Assembly (NCBI GenBank): GCA_963971575.1
Contig: OZ020611.1
Coordinates: forward strand, 58,065,381 to 58,129,380
Direction of reading: 5' to 3'
Length of the DNA: 64,000 nucleotides
Source: Liopterus haemorrhoidalis
Lineage: Eukaryota > Arthropoda > Insecta > Coleoptera > Dytiscidae
In this document: positions 10,542 through 20,972 of the stretch, one piece after another
Position numbering within the stretch: the first letter of the stretch is position 1
Layout: every line of letters starts with the position of its first letter
Notes under the pieces: generated by a model
Seen by the model: the letters and a program-made list of their open reading frames with translations, nothing else
The model's database searches: none
What the model was told of the DNA's origin: nothing
Position numbers and translations under genes: made by a program

Positions 10542-11749
10542 TTTTAATGTTTTTAATTCTAATCTTCAATCATTGATTTAATTTCAATTTTCCCAACTCT
10601 ACTCAACAATTGCTAACAATATCTTTCGTTAAACGTGCACTGTGATATCGAAAAAAAATCACACACATTATTTTTGCGAGGATCGCGCTCCAATTTGTTG
10701 TCAGAACGAAACCGTCTTATTGCTGTATGAAGACTGTCGCAAACTTGTAATCCCAGAGCGAAACGGTGTTGTAAAAGTACTGTGTTATATCAACTCTACT
10801 CCAATATTCAGCTCTTACATGCTCTCTGAACTTCCAATATGGCTCCTTCACGTCCAACTGTTAGACATGACTGGGTTATAAAAATAAAATAAAGAAAACT
10901 TGTACGCACTTAAGATATTCAACTTTTCAGTTTTATTCTTAAAACCTGTCCTATTTAAAAGAAACGCATTAAAATATTTCCGTTACATATGTGTCAGAAA
11001 TAGAAATAAATAAATACGCAGATATTTACGATTTGCCATTTTGACGTTTTGTTTATTTATTTGTTATTTTTTCTTATACCAAAACATATTTTAATGTACA
11101 TATGGTAGCGCAAATGAAAAGTGTAAAATATTGTTTTTCCTGTTTTAATTTTTAGTTTAAAATACACACTTTTTAACATTGGCGGCACTAGCTTTTACAA
11201 TTTGGGAGGGCCAGCGGGCACCAAGAAATATTTAGTGAAATTTAAAATATAATAATTTTGAAAATATGAAAGCTGGCTGCAAGTGGCCCTTTGGCTCGCT
11301 TCCATCTTTCACAATTCGAAATATTCCCAACACGGACAAATAGTCTGCCGTTAGAACTGCGCAAAAGGGTTTTATCTAAAATTTTAAATTTACTTCAAGC
11401 ATATCTGGAGGGGCTAGCTGGGGGCCAAATAAGTTTTTAAGCAAAACTTATAAAGAACACGTGCGTGATTGAGCACGAACTCGCCAGGGGCCCCTGTCAC
11501 CAGTTATCGTACCTCCAACCTCAAAGTGGCGATCCTCTTCTCCCCCATGGATCGATCTCCAGCTCGTCCGGAACCCGTGATTGCCGGCATCTACCATAGC
11601 TTCCAAGCCAGCCGACTCTAGATCCTCGTTGTAATTGCATTGCCAGCCCACTCTACCATAGAGAGAGCCAGAGCTTCCCTTGGAAATATTGGCTTGTTCA
11701 GAGAAGTCGAATGAACGAATTCCCAAACAGCATGAATTCGCTCTATATA
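10542..11749. other. Mixed intergenic DNA with a GC-richer block
   Basis: 10640-10880 and 11450-11720 are GC-richer than the surroundings and hold ORFs of 79 codons (plus) and 115 codons (minus) without recognisable domains. They may be scraps of retroelements. 11190-11420 has GGGCCAGCGGGC and GGGGCTAGCTGGGGGCC blocks that look like MITE ends but could not be paired. Confidence 0.4.
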
Positions 11750-11820
11750 CCGTATGTTTCGAACCATAAGACCATAAGATGCACCTATGTGACAATTTTT
11801 AGAGAAAAAAAATATATATA

Positions 11821-12681
11821 CCGTATTAGCCCGAATATAACGTGATATTTTTTGACCAATTATTTTCTGAAAAAAAATTAACTCGCGCTAAATTTGAGGT
11901 CTAGGTAATGGAATGTAATATAAACAACCCTTCTTATTAGTACGCCAATGCCTCCACATCACCATAAGAAAGGTGAAAACACGGTCTTATTGAAGTCAAC
12001 TTGTTATGATTAGTCCAGAATTACTGTTGCGCTTGCTGTTACTGCTGATGGACAGAAGCTTCGACCTTACGATATATTGAAACGTAAAACAAAGCCCAAA
12101 GAAAAGCTGCATCCAGAATCATTTTTTGGCCCAACAAAAAGGTCGGATGACAGAGGAATTGGTATTAGACTGATTGAATATGATATGCAGAAAAAAGCCA
12201 GGTTCTCTGAGAAAACCTCGCTCCTTGATGCATTTCGAGGCCACCTTACGTCAGGTGTTAAGTAAAAAATTCAGGCATTGAATTCCGATAATACCAGGTG
12301 GTATGACACCTCAGTTGCAAGTCTTGGATGTGGTCAATAAACCATTTAAAGACATCTTACGAAAAAATACAACAATTGGGTATTAGCGGGAAATCACCAA
12401 TTGACACCTTCAGGAAAAACAAAGAAATCCTCAGTCTCACTTTTAGGAGAATGGATTCCGATCCCCTGGCACAAGATCGAACCTGAATCGATAGCGATGG
12501 TTTTAAGAAATGCTGCATTTCAAATAATTTAAATGAGTCTGAAGTTGACATTTTGTGGGAGACTGAAAGCGAGCATACCTACTAACGATACCGTAGCGAT
12601 TTTCTTTTTTTTTAAATATCTTCAAGAAAAATTTTGGTGTCGCGTTAAATTTGGGGTCGCGTTATATTCGGGCTAATACGG
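11821..12681 (+). mobile_element. pogo/Tigger-like element, nested
   Basis: TA flanks the element at 11819-11820 and 12682-12683. Both ends read CCGTATTAGCCCGAATAT. At 861 bp it is a deletion derivative that keeps the second half of a transposase gene. Its ends differ from those of the outer element except for the first six bases. Confidence 0.85.
12025..12580 (+). pseudogene. Tigger/pogo transposase C-terminal half
   Basis: The reading runs LAVTADGQKLRPYDILKRKT, then LLDAFRGHLTSGVK. After a frameshift it continues toward a VLDVVNKPFK-like segment and ends near SDGFKKCCISNN and DILWE. LDAFRGHL carries the second catalytic Asp of the pogo/Tigger (CENP-B-like) DDE domain, and the ..KKC.ISN.L....D.LWE end is typical of these proteins. 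The DNA-binding half is absent and several stops are present. Confidence 0.75.
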
Positions 12682-12696
12682 TACATAAAAAAATAT

Positions 12697-13115
12697 TCAC
12701 AAATTCTTAAATTTTATTATAATATTACGATAATTTTTACCAGTGACATTTAATAAACCTTCACTCTCTGTACTATCACTCGTCTCGCTAATGTCACTGT
12801 TCGTTATTTGGCCGTACTTGTCATTATTTTCTTTTGAACTATTGTTGTCAGTCTCTTCGATACCATCCAGTGTGTAACTTAGATCGCATTTCTTCAAAGA
12901 CTTTATAATCGTCTCTTCTCTTTCAGCGTCCCATGATTTTTTTACCCGGGACATATTTCTGAAACTGTCGGCCATTTCATACTTCCGATTGCTATACCAT
13001 CGTGATTTTGACATCCATCCATTTGTTCCACTCTTCCCTCATAATTTTTTTAAATGTTTTATTAATCAACATATTCAAGGGTTGTAATCGACTTATAATG
13101 CCTCCAGGAATGACA
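12697..13115 (-). pseudogene. Transposase C-terminus of the outer Tigger
   Basis: On the minus strand VIPGGIISRLQPLNMLINK is followed by KIMREEWNKWM and, in the next frame, IIKSLKKCDLSYTLDGIEE. These match the end of pogo/Tigger transposases (VIPGGLTS.LQPLDV.VNKPFK ... KSFKKC.ISNALDG). The orientation is opposite to the nested copy. The upstream catalytic core is missing. Confidence 0.7.
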
Positions 13116-13538
13116 GCTAATTCTGTTTTTATTTATTTTAAAATCGTGGTTGTTTCTATTTAATTCGCTCTGAATTAACATATCTCGAATTATATACCTT
13201 CGGACTATAAGATGCACTCCAGTTTTAAGTCAATTTTCTACTTAAAAAGATGCCTTTTATGGTCCCAAAAATACGGTATATTCGTAAGAGCAATCGGTAT
13301 TCAATCTAATAAAGTTATATGCTATGCAGCTGCGTTTCGAAGACAGTGCGGCAGGTCTTGAAGTGTTGATTTATTATGGACATCTACATTTCGGAATATT
13401 CTTTCTTCTTTTATGGCCTATTGTTCATTGAGACGGCTTAGTTCTTTATAGGTGGACCGTTGCGTACGTTGGTTCAATGGATGCCGTACGTTTCATAGTC
13501 TTGCAGATATCCAGGAACTTAATGTTCTTGGTGTTTCT

Positions 13539-14197
13539 AAGGCTGGTCTCACATTGGAAACGACTACGTACGACTGCCGACTATGGACGACTTGGTCGTA
13601 CGACTTAAGCTCTCACATTGGAACATACTTGACGGAATAGTTTGTCTTTCACAAGTGGTTGTTGTGTTGTGGTTACCATGAATTTTGATTCAGTATTTTC
13701 GTATTTGTAGGGTTTGTTCGTATTCGAATAATTTGAAAAGATGAATGGGATGTTACCTAGTTGGAAGTAGTAGTTTGAAAAGATAGATATTCCTGAAGAG
13801 AGAAGAGCATGACGAGTTTCACCATTTAATGGACGATTTGAAACAAGATCCCGAGAAATTCTTTGACTACTTCCGTATGAGTTTGGACACGTTCAACTAT
13901 ATTCTGAAAAAAGTCAAAACTGAGCTGACGAAACACGTCTTGGAATGGTAATCTATAATTCTCTGGTTCTACAAACACTCTCTTTCTTGAATTAAAAGAA
14001 TTAATGTTTCCGGGTCCATGATTACAAAAAATCAAAAATACTGCACAAAGTCGTACGTACAAAAATCCAAACCTGTTGGTATCGAGTCGCAGGTCTGAAA
14101 TAAACGCAAGTAGTCGTACGTCTAAGTCGCTTCCAGTGTGTGAGCGCTGATACGACCAAGAGTCGCACGTAGTCGGTTCCTGTGTGAGACCAGCCTT
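13539..14197 (+). mobile_element. PIF/Harbinger deletion derivative
   Basis: Terminal inverted repeats of about 40 bp begin AAGGCTGGTCTCACA on both ends and share a CGACTACGT block. The length is 659 bp and a transposase fragment lies inside. A 3-bp duplication is not clear at the edges, perhaps because the next Harbinger-like element begins directly at 14198. Confidence 0.7.
13793..13951 (+). pseudogene. Harbinger transposase fragment
   Basis: The peptide EEHDEFHHLMDDLKQDPEK, then FFDYFRMSLDTFNYILKKV, is the region just before the DDE nuclease core of PIF/Harbinger (HARBI1-like) transposases, whose consensus has GEF..L..L..D...FF.YFRMS..TF..LL. It ends in a stop after VLEW. The catalytic core is absent. 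Confidence 0.75.
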
Positions 14198-14490
14198 CGG
14201 ACCCCACATGACCGCACCGCGCCTTACCGTATGACTGCCGTGTGCTTGACGTCGCACGGCGAGAGACTTGCTCAATGGAAGAATACCGACTAGTCCCCAC
14301 TAGCACCGACACTGCACCAACACCACCGCACCGTGTCCGCACCGTGCCCAACTAGTTTAGTTTACTTTTTGATGGACACGGCACGGTGTACGAGGTTGAC
14401 TAAACATTTAGTTTTTGCTTTCAAATTTTTAAATATTAAACTAATATAATACTCGTACATTTATTACTATAAATAAGAAACGTAGAAAAA

Positions 14491-14745
14491 TTAATTGAAG
14501 AGGTTAGAAAGTTTACTGTGTTGTGTGTTCAGTTTCTCTTGGAGTTTCAATTCCAGTTGGTTGAATGTGTACATCGACAGTATAAAATATTCGTAAAACT
14601 TCGTCTTATCGCACTTTAGATGAGGCAGCAGCGAGCAAAACTCCCCTTTAACACATATTTTCTTCCATGCGTTGTGAACCCACTTTCTTCTCCGATTTCT
14701 GCGACGATTTCTTCTCCAATTAACATCTCTTCTATTTTAACGCAA
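14491..14745 (-). pseudogene. Harbinger transposase N-terminal fragment
   Basis: The minus strand reads RRRKWVHNAWKKICVKGEF, then CSLLPHLKCDKTKFYEYF, then ILSMYTFNQLELKLQEKL and a stop. The (R)n-WVH...GEF..L.P.L..D..KF..YF..S..TF..L pattern is the HARBI1-type transposase N-terminal region. It comes from a different subfamily than the 13.8-kb fragment. No nuclease motif follows. Confidence 0.75.
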
Positions 14746-14833
14746 GTGCTACCATCCCTAATTAACTGTTTGTAAAACTTCTTAACATTTTGCCTCCACG
14801 AACTTCAAAAAGAATACTGAACTGCAATTGTAA

Positions 14834-15305
14834 AGCCTGGAACAGAATGCACAGCGCGCTACGGCGCCAACGCGGCGTCATTTGCGACAGCGTTGCGTAG
14901 CGCCGTTGAGAATTTTCGCCTGCACACAATGCAATAATTTTTAACGCCGTCAAGTGTCACTTGACAACCTATATCTGTGTTTATACGTGCGCTTTCTTTT
15001 ATTAAAAGTATAATGGATGATGAAGACTTGTGAGTGACGTTATTTATGTTGTATGCAAGTTATTTATACATACAAACACTTTATTATTCAGTAAAAACTT
15101 AGGTTATGTGTTCTGCGTCAACGTTCAACGGCGTCAAAAGTTGGAAGTTGACGAACATTCAGTATCAACGGCGGTCGAACGGCGTAGAACGGTGTCCATT
15201 CTGTGCACTTGCGTACGACAGCTTGGGTTTAACTTTCTCCTGACAGATAGCGCCGTACGAACGGCGTCAATGCGCCGTCAAGCTCGTTGCATTCTGTTTC
15301 CCACT
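14834..15305 (+). mobile_element. MITE M1, copy 1 (Harbinger-type, TAA duplication)
   Basis: A 3-bp TAA duplication (14831-14833, 15306-15308) encloses a 472-bp element whose ends, read inward, are AGCCTGGAACAGAATGCA and AGTGGGAAACAGAATGCA. A second copy at 51189-51661 lies in the opposite orientation with the same TAA duplication. Repeated GGCGTC/GACGCC motifs fill both flanks. In the middle, ATGGATGATGAAGACTTG (from 15013) is conserved and followed by GTGAGT, resembling a start codon and first splice donor kept from a parent transposase gene. Confidence 0.85.
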
Positions 15306-15422
15306 TAAGACAGACCGCACGGCTGACACACGGGTCACGTGCGGACAAGTGGGGTCTCCCATCACCGTCACCGACAGTCGGCCGACTTGTGGTGTGGGCG
15401 CGGTTCGGTCATGTGGAGTCCG

Positions 15423-16140
15423 ACCTTTAGTCGTACTGTTCATTTGCATAAGTTACTCCTTTTCTTTATGAACTGCGTAATTTCAGGTTGGCAACTTCTT
15501 TTTCATTTCATTATACCCATTTATTTTTTCATTGTTTTATCGGAATTTTAGAATTTACCTATTTCCGATTATGTAATTTAGTTATGTAACTAAAATATTT
15601 GTCACGGCTAATTTAATTCAATTTACGCTGACATAATTTGTATGTACATTATAACCTGTACGAGTTATTGCAATCTCATATTAAATATCGGTACAGTAGA
15701 TTTGATTTGAACAGATTTTATTGGCTTTTAAAACACTAATTTAGCATACAGTATTACATTCGACACTATAAAAAACGTTAATATAAAATTTATGGTAATG
15801 AAAAACACAAATTGTTAGTCATAAAATTTAGTGTTTTAGTTGAACAAATCATGAAAAACCAATAGTTTCCGTGGGAATAGAAGAATAATTATTAGGATTT
15901 TATAGTTTAATATTTTTGTGCATAACATTAGTTATTAAGCACTATTACATGTGATGTTATTGCATGGGTCGGCAACATGCAGACCACCAATAATAATAAA
16001 ATATAATATATCCTTTTCTTAAATAGCCCAGGGCCAGCGCGAGTTTCTTTGGCGCCCCTAAGCAAGACATAATTCGGCGCCCTCTAAATATAATTCAAGG
16101 GAAGTAAAAGAAATATATTAAAATTTGTATATGCTACATA
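15423..16140. other. AT-rich spacer with one hAT-like end
   Basis: CAGGGCCAGCGCGAGTTTC at about 16029 followed by GGCGCCCCTAAG resembles one end of the GGCGCC-type hAT MITEs at 49661 and 51843. No partner end is seen before the Helitron. The rest is AT-rich without genes. Confidence 0.45.
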
Positions 16141-16325
16141 TCTCTATACATATAAAAAGCAACGTCTATCTGTCTGCCTGTGTATCTGTCTGTGTGTCCA
16201 TATATATATACGCATTTCCTTTGTCCAAGAACTGCTGCTTCGATTTTCATGTGCTTTTTAATGTTTGTAGCTACATCATCTGGTCAGGCTTTTGGCTGTG
16301 TTTTTTCAAAATTGGTAGTTGTATA

Positions 16326-17862
16326 CAGCCTTGCACAAATGTATGGATCACCCATGCAGTTATAATATAACATCTAAATTTATGTACATTGTAACTTGTA
16401 TATATTTGACAAAATGTTTTTAAAATATCATTGACACATTCTAAAAGACGTACGTCTAATCAGGTAACCGGAAATGTAAACAGAGTTATGATAAATCTTA
16501 AAATACAAATAAATATAGACTCAGATCTGTTACGATTTGTTTACATAAAAATAAACAAGTAGGGCTTGGATCATTATTATACATGTGTTTGAACACTGTC
16601 GTTTTCATGTTTTATTGAGTTCAAGTGAATATTTTTAATTATATTATGGCTAAAATACGTGAACTCACTGTGGCAGAAAGGAGTCAAATTGTATTGCTCC
16701 ATTCACAAGGACAATCGCAGGTGAAAATTAAAAAAAAAAAAAAAAAAAACGGAGTGTTCCAGGAAAGCCGAGCAAATTATCATCAAAAGGTTTCAAGGGA
16801 CTGATACCTATGAAAAAAGACCAAAAATCGGAAGAAAACGTGCACTATCTTCCAGAGATGATCGTTTTATAAAGAGAAGTACTCTTCGTAAACGCTCATT
16901 ATCGTCAAAAGAGCTAGCTGGTGATCTGGGGGAGCATAGAGAAGTTAAAGTTTCTTCTAGAACAATTAGAAGATGGCTAGTGGAATGTAATTTAAATGAC
17001 ACAAAAAACTTAGCCTGGAATGAGCCAAAAGACATTCAAATTGGACACCTGATGAATCAGTGAAAATCATTTGATCTGATGAGTCCAATATAGCATATAG
17101 TCCAATGCATAAGTAAGCATTGTAATGGTTTAATGTACTTACGAATTTAACAGAAAAATGAATTTCTAAGCAATTATTGCAGTAACAATATAAAATTTAA
17201 TTTACTATAAATTTACGAAATTAAGGTTTGTTTTTTCTTTTGTGGATCAGCTTTTTGGACAACCTGGAGCCATCATCCCTACGGTCAAATTTGGTGGTGG
17301 TAGCATCATTATCTGGGGATGTATGTGCGCCAGTGGCTTAGACGAAATCTTTTTGTGCGAGGAACTCATTATTCTGTTCGTTATATTACTATACTTAATG
17401 AAGTTTTGGAGCCATCAATATGAAAATTATTTGATGAAGACAATCCAGAATATGTTTTTCCATAAAATAATGCCCCCTGTCACAAAGCCAAAGCAACAAA
17501 TAAATGGTTTTCCAAAAACAATGTGCCACATTTTGAATGGCCCCCATTTGCAAATTTATGGTCGATTCTGATAAACAAGGTGTCTCTTTACAAATGCAAA
17601 TCAAAAGAAGAATTGAAGAAAATTATTGTGGACGAATGGTTTAATGTATCCGATGTACGTAAAAAACTTGTGGACTATGTATGTATGTATGCCTAAAAGG
17701 GTACGTGCGGTAATTAAAGCACGAGGAGGTACCACAAAATATAAATAATTTTGATTAAAGTTGTCATTAAAAGCTGTATGTATTATTTTATTTACCATTT
17801 TTCCTGTAATAATCCTAAAACTCAATAAAACGTAGGGTGCTCCATACATTTATCCAAGGCTG
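16326..17862 (+). mobile_element. Tc1-like element, inactive
   Basis: TA flanks the element at 16324-16325 and 17863-17864. The ends read CAGCCTTGCACAAATGTA on the left and CAGCCTTGGATAAATGTA on the right. The length of 1,537 bp is near the Tc1 norm. It is inserted in the Helitron and carries a decayed transposase. Confidence 0.85.
16646..17748 (+). pseudogene. Tc1-like transposase pseudogene
   Basis: It starts MAKIRELTVAERSQIVLLHS (paired-like DNA-binding domain). A poly(A)-like stretch at 16728 disrupts the frame, and the second helix-turn-helix reads SSRTIRRWLV. The first catalytic region survives as SDESN near 17085. Filler of about 150 bp follows before GGGSIIIWGCMCASGLDEIF. Near 17540 the coding reads HFEWPPFANLWSIL where Tc1 proteins have WPP-QSPDLNPIE-NLWS, so about 27 bp including the third catalytic acidic residue has been deleted. 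It ends KARGGTTKY. Confidence 0.8.
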
Positions 17863-17942
17863 TATATATCCAAAGTTATAATGAAATTCATGCGAGCGAG
17901 TAAAACGAAATCCATATTTCTCGTTCATATTTAACGTATTTT

Positions 17943-18928
17943 GCTTTAGTTTAGTTTAATTCACTGTATTGATATCTGACCGAAGTCAACTGCTTATTGC
18001 GATGGATTTTAGGAGTAGACAGAAACACACCAACATATATACTCTTGGAGGAAACAAAAAGGGACAAGATGAGAATAGAGAGTGGCAAGATAGCAATGAG
18101 ATATGAAGAGCGGTTAAGAAACATTCAGGAAGACACAGTTTTAAGAGAATGTTGGCGGGAAATGAGACAGAGAGAAAGGAATTTACAAAACAAGTCCAGG
18201 TGGGAGATAAATAGAAGAAAATATTATGAAAGAAATGGGTATTCCACAATCTATATAGAGATGATGCGAGAAAGAGGTGAAAATGTGATCAGCAAAATAG
18301 AGAATAGAGATAGAGATGTACAGAGTCAAGTACAGCATGACAGAATAAGAAACTCTACTTACTTCCCAATGTACCTTCACATTGTCACTCTTGATAAGCC
18401 AAGATATCTACTGAACTCCAAAGCAGAAAGAATAAGAATAATTGCCAGATTTAGATGCGGTAATGAAAGCACGGAAAATAAAATATGGAAAAGAGCTGAG
18501 GAAAAAAAATGCAGAATATGCGAAGAAAAAGAAGAAACAATGTGGCATTTGTTCTATGAATGCGAAAATGGAAAAGAGAGCAGAAGTATGGCAGAATTAT
18601 TAGATGACCTGGGATCAGGAGAAGAAATAATGAGAAATATATTAAAAAGAATAAAGATCCAATGATAAAAGAAAGAAGATTGAATGTATATATGTATGGG
18701 TGTATGTGTGTATATATATGCATGTGTATGTATATGTATGTATATATGTATGTATGTATATGTATATGTATGTATTTATTTATTTTTATTATTATTTTTT
18801 AAAGGGTATGGCAACAATATAATTTTTTGTTAAAAACATGTAAAACATACATAACTAAATTTTTATAAATTTTTGTAAAATACTATGTATAATTCGAAGC
18901 CTTAGGGCAAGAATAATAAAGTTCTATC
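17943..18928 (+). mobile_element. 5'-truncated LINE copy with 15-bp target duplication
   Basis: TATTTAACGTATTTT is present at 17928-17942 and again, identically, at 18929-18943. The insert keeps the end of ORF2, a TATG-rich microsatellite (about 18685-18780) and a 3' end GCAAGAATAATAAAG. 5' truncation with a duplicated target is the signature of target-primed reverse transcription. The perfect duplication and open reading frame suggest a young copy. Confidence 0.85.
17997..18665 (+). CDS. C-terminal part of a LINE ORF2 protein
   Basis: About 220 codons are open. WILGVDRNTPTYILLEE opens the segment. A long charged region follows, then RFRCGNE and a terminal zinc-binding motif KKCRICEEKEETMWHLFYEC (C-x2-C...H-x4-C). 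This arrangement is typical of the end of many insect LINE ORF2 proteins. The reverse transcriptase and endonuclease are lost by truncation, so the product would not be functional. The start is arbitrary because the frame enters from the truncated 5' side. Confidence 0.65.
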   Translation: MRWILGVDRNTPTYILLEETKRDKMRIESGKIAMRYEERLRNIQEDTVLRECWREMRQRERNLQNKSRWEINRRKYYERNGYSTIYIEMMRERGENVISKIENRDRDVQSQVQHDRIRNSTYFPMYLHIVTLDKPRYLLNSKAERIRIIARFRCGNESTENKIWKRAEEKKCRICEEKEETMWHLFYECENGKESRSMAELLDDLGSGEEIMRNILKRIKIQ

Positions 18929-19646
18929 TATTTAACGTATTTTCTTGAAATGATAAGCGATAACGTAAGTTTTGTGAGTGGCAAGGTTGGAATACGAGAA
19001 CGGACTTTTAAAATCTCTTCAGTAGTTCCAAAGTTACGACAATTTTTACTTGGAATTTCATCTTGGGTCAGTTTGAATCTCTTTCCCGCACTTATATGTA
19101 TGTTGATTAAGTTTTAGATGAGCAAGATGCCATTCACTATCCAATTCAATTTTCGTTTTTTTTAACCGATAAGAGATAAGCTTTTACCTCACACTTTTAC
19201 TTTGAAAGTAGGTGCACCAATAATGGTGAGCAACATAAACCCGCCAAAATTATGTAATGGAACACGCTTACAGGTGAAATATGTAGTAGAGGCAACCATT
19301 ATGAAGATGCAAATTGATATGCAAATAGGTGGTAATCCCTAGAATACCGATGAGTCCTACAATTTTACTATTTCAGTTCAAGCCCCTCCAATAAGTCAAA
19401 CCCTGAAGCTAGCTGGTGTTGATTTGCGGAGTCCATGCTTCTCGCATGGACTTCGCAATAAGAACATTATTTAGAAAAAAGTTTTCAGATAAGTAACCTT
19501 CTTCAGTTTAATCCCTGACCTTTTACATGTTTATAATATTTTCTCCTGGCCTGTCACCTAATTATAAAATTACGAGTAGGTATGTTCCAAAATAAAATCA
19601 ATAATAAGGTCTGTCTTCGATCGAAGCCGGGCGTGGCAGCTAGTAA

Positions 19647-20237
19647 TACCCTTTTCACACTAGAACTCTATGAAAAGTGAACTTAAAGTCCACCGATGTT
19701 TAACGTTGGTTTGCTATCACACTCGATGTTTAAATCTCCGGTGCTGCCATCTACTACGGTAATTTTATTATTAAATTACCATCAGCAAATTACTAGTTTT
19801 GAACTGTCTGCGCAGACGCACATTTTGAATTTTTATTAAACACATATGGATATTTTATTCCATTCTGCAATAAAGATACTACAATGAAAAATATTACACC
19901 TGTATTAAATATATAAGTCGATATATTTTACCTTAATTATTGTAGCTCTGTATTGTATTAAATACATTATTAAAATAAATAATTTAAGTATAGCAATAAG
20001 TTTTAACTTCTTATAATACAGTATTCTTGTTTACGATAATATAAAATGTTGACAGCACAAATTCGAACAGTATTTTTTTATATTAGAAATTATGTTGGCA
20101 ATGCGTTCTATCTTTAGGATGTAGATCTCCGTATTAAAGTTAGCTTCAGTTTAGTCGAGGTCACGCGCTTTCACACTAGCACTTTAAGACACCTTGAGTT
20201 TAACATTGGATCTTAAAGTTCTAGTGTGAAAAGGGTT
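19647..20237. mobile_element. Harbinger-type MITE with TAA duplication
   Basis: TAA (19644-19646 and 20238-20240) encloses ends TACCCTTTTCACACTAGAA and AACCCTTTTCACACTAGAA. A further inverted CACACTAG.ACTTTAAGA block lies just inside the right end. It is 591 bp, AT-rich, and has no ORF. It abuts the Helitron 3' end, so its target is the T that follows CTAG. Confidence 0.8.
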
Positions 20238-20411
20238 TAAGTATATAAAAGTCGTAATTTCGTGGCCTTCCGGCGCCGCTTCCCTTCCCGTGGTGTCCCT
20301 CGACGATCGCGTAGACCCGCCTAATAGAAAAACCAGCCCTGATCCAGCGTATCACGTTACTGCCTTACATACTAGGCGTATACACGCTGGCGCAAAAAGA
20401 GTTTGTTGGGA

Positions 20412-20468
20412 CTGCTTTCTAAAAGATGTTGTTAGAAGCAACTTCTAACAACATCTTTTAGAAAGCAG
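20412..20468. repeat. Perfect 27-bp stem with 3-base loop
   Basis: CTGCTTTCTAAAAGATGT.. at 20412-20438 and its exact complement at 20442-20468 are separated only by CAA. The flanks do not pair further. Confidence 0.95.
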
Positions 20469-20592
20469 CTATTTTTGCAACTATTTCGAAAAGGCCATTT
20501 AAATTTTTCATATTTTTCAATAATATTTTAATATGTTAGTCCAAGTACTAACTCATCAAACATGAAACCTCATATATCGGGTTTAAGACAAA

Positions 20593-20619
20593 AATTATAT
20601 TGGGTTTCCCAATATAATT
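20593..20619. repeat. Perfect 12-bp stem with 3-base loop
   Basis: AATTATATTGGG and CCCAATATAATT are separated by TTT, about 125 bp from the 27-bp hairpin. Confidence 0.9.
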
Positions 20620-20972
20620 ATTAGTAATTCCCGTAGAAAATTGGTTGAAAATATTTCTGTTATATTGTGAAACTGGCAACAGAATAATGACTTTAGTAGA
20701 CAATAACAGTATTATCCCGGACACGGTTGGCTTCAACAGTAACAATACATGTGCAAACTGCGTTAATAGTTAGAGCAATTATGTGTGAAATAATGCAAAC
20801 ATGCGACAAAAGTCAAGGAAATATTCGAATAATTCTGATTTATATGCAAATTGTAACAACTAAACATAGCCTTTCGAAGAATAAATGTAATGTTTATTTT
20901 AAAACTCTTACTGTACATGACACTTGTTGGTTACTATTTCGTAGCAATACAATATATGTTATAAACAAATTA

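Larger units (their letters stand above)
11750..13276 (-). mobile_element. pogo/Tigger-like element, outer, interrupted
   Basis: TA (11748-11749 and 13277-13278) flanks ends CCGTATGTTTCGAACCATA on the left and CCGTATTTTTGGGACCATA on the right (read inward). A TAAGATGCAC motif is repeated inside both ends. The transposase remnant is on the minus strand. A second, unrelated Tigger (11821-12681) has landed just inside the left end. Confidence 0.7.
14198..15422 (-). mobile_element. Second PIF/Harbinger-like element, carrying MITE M1
   Basis: CGGACCCCACATGACCGCAC at 14198 is mirrored by an inverted CGGACTCCACATGACCGAAC ending at 15422, and homology continues through CCGCGCC. A minus-strand transposase fragment (14491-14745) sits inside, and MITE M1 (14834-15305) is inserted upstream of it. 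The target duplication is not resolved. Confidence 0.6.
16141..19643 (+). mobile_element. Helitron (non-autonomous) with two nested insertions
   Basis: It starts TCTCTATACATATAAA after an A and ends GAAGCCGGGCGTGGCAG-CTAG before a T, matching the 5'-TC, 3'-CTRR and A|T insertion rule of Helitrons. A short CTTCGATCGAAG palindrome lies about 16 bases before the CTAG. Inside are the Tc1 element 16326-17862 and the LINE 17943-18928; without them the body is about 1 kb. There is no Rep/helicase ORF. A stem AGTCCATGC/GCATGGACT occurs near 19428. Confidence 0.65.
20241..20972. other. Spacer with two perfect hairpins, no gene
   Basis: A GC-richer stretch at 20240-20330 is followed by AT-rich DNA. 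The hairpins are listed separately. Confidence 0.5.

Noticed and set aside
11448..11795. 115-codon minus-strand ORF in a GC-rich patch
   Set aside because: It runs into the outer Tigger end and matches nothing I recognise. It was kept only as a note in the spacer entry.
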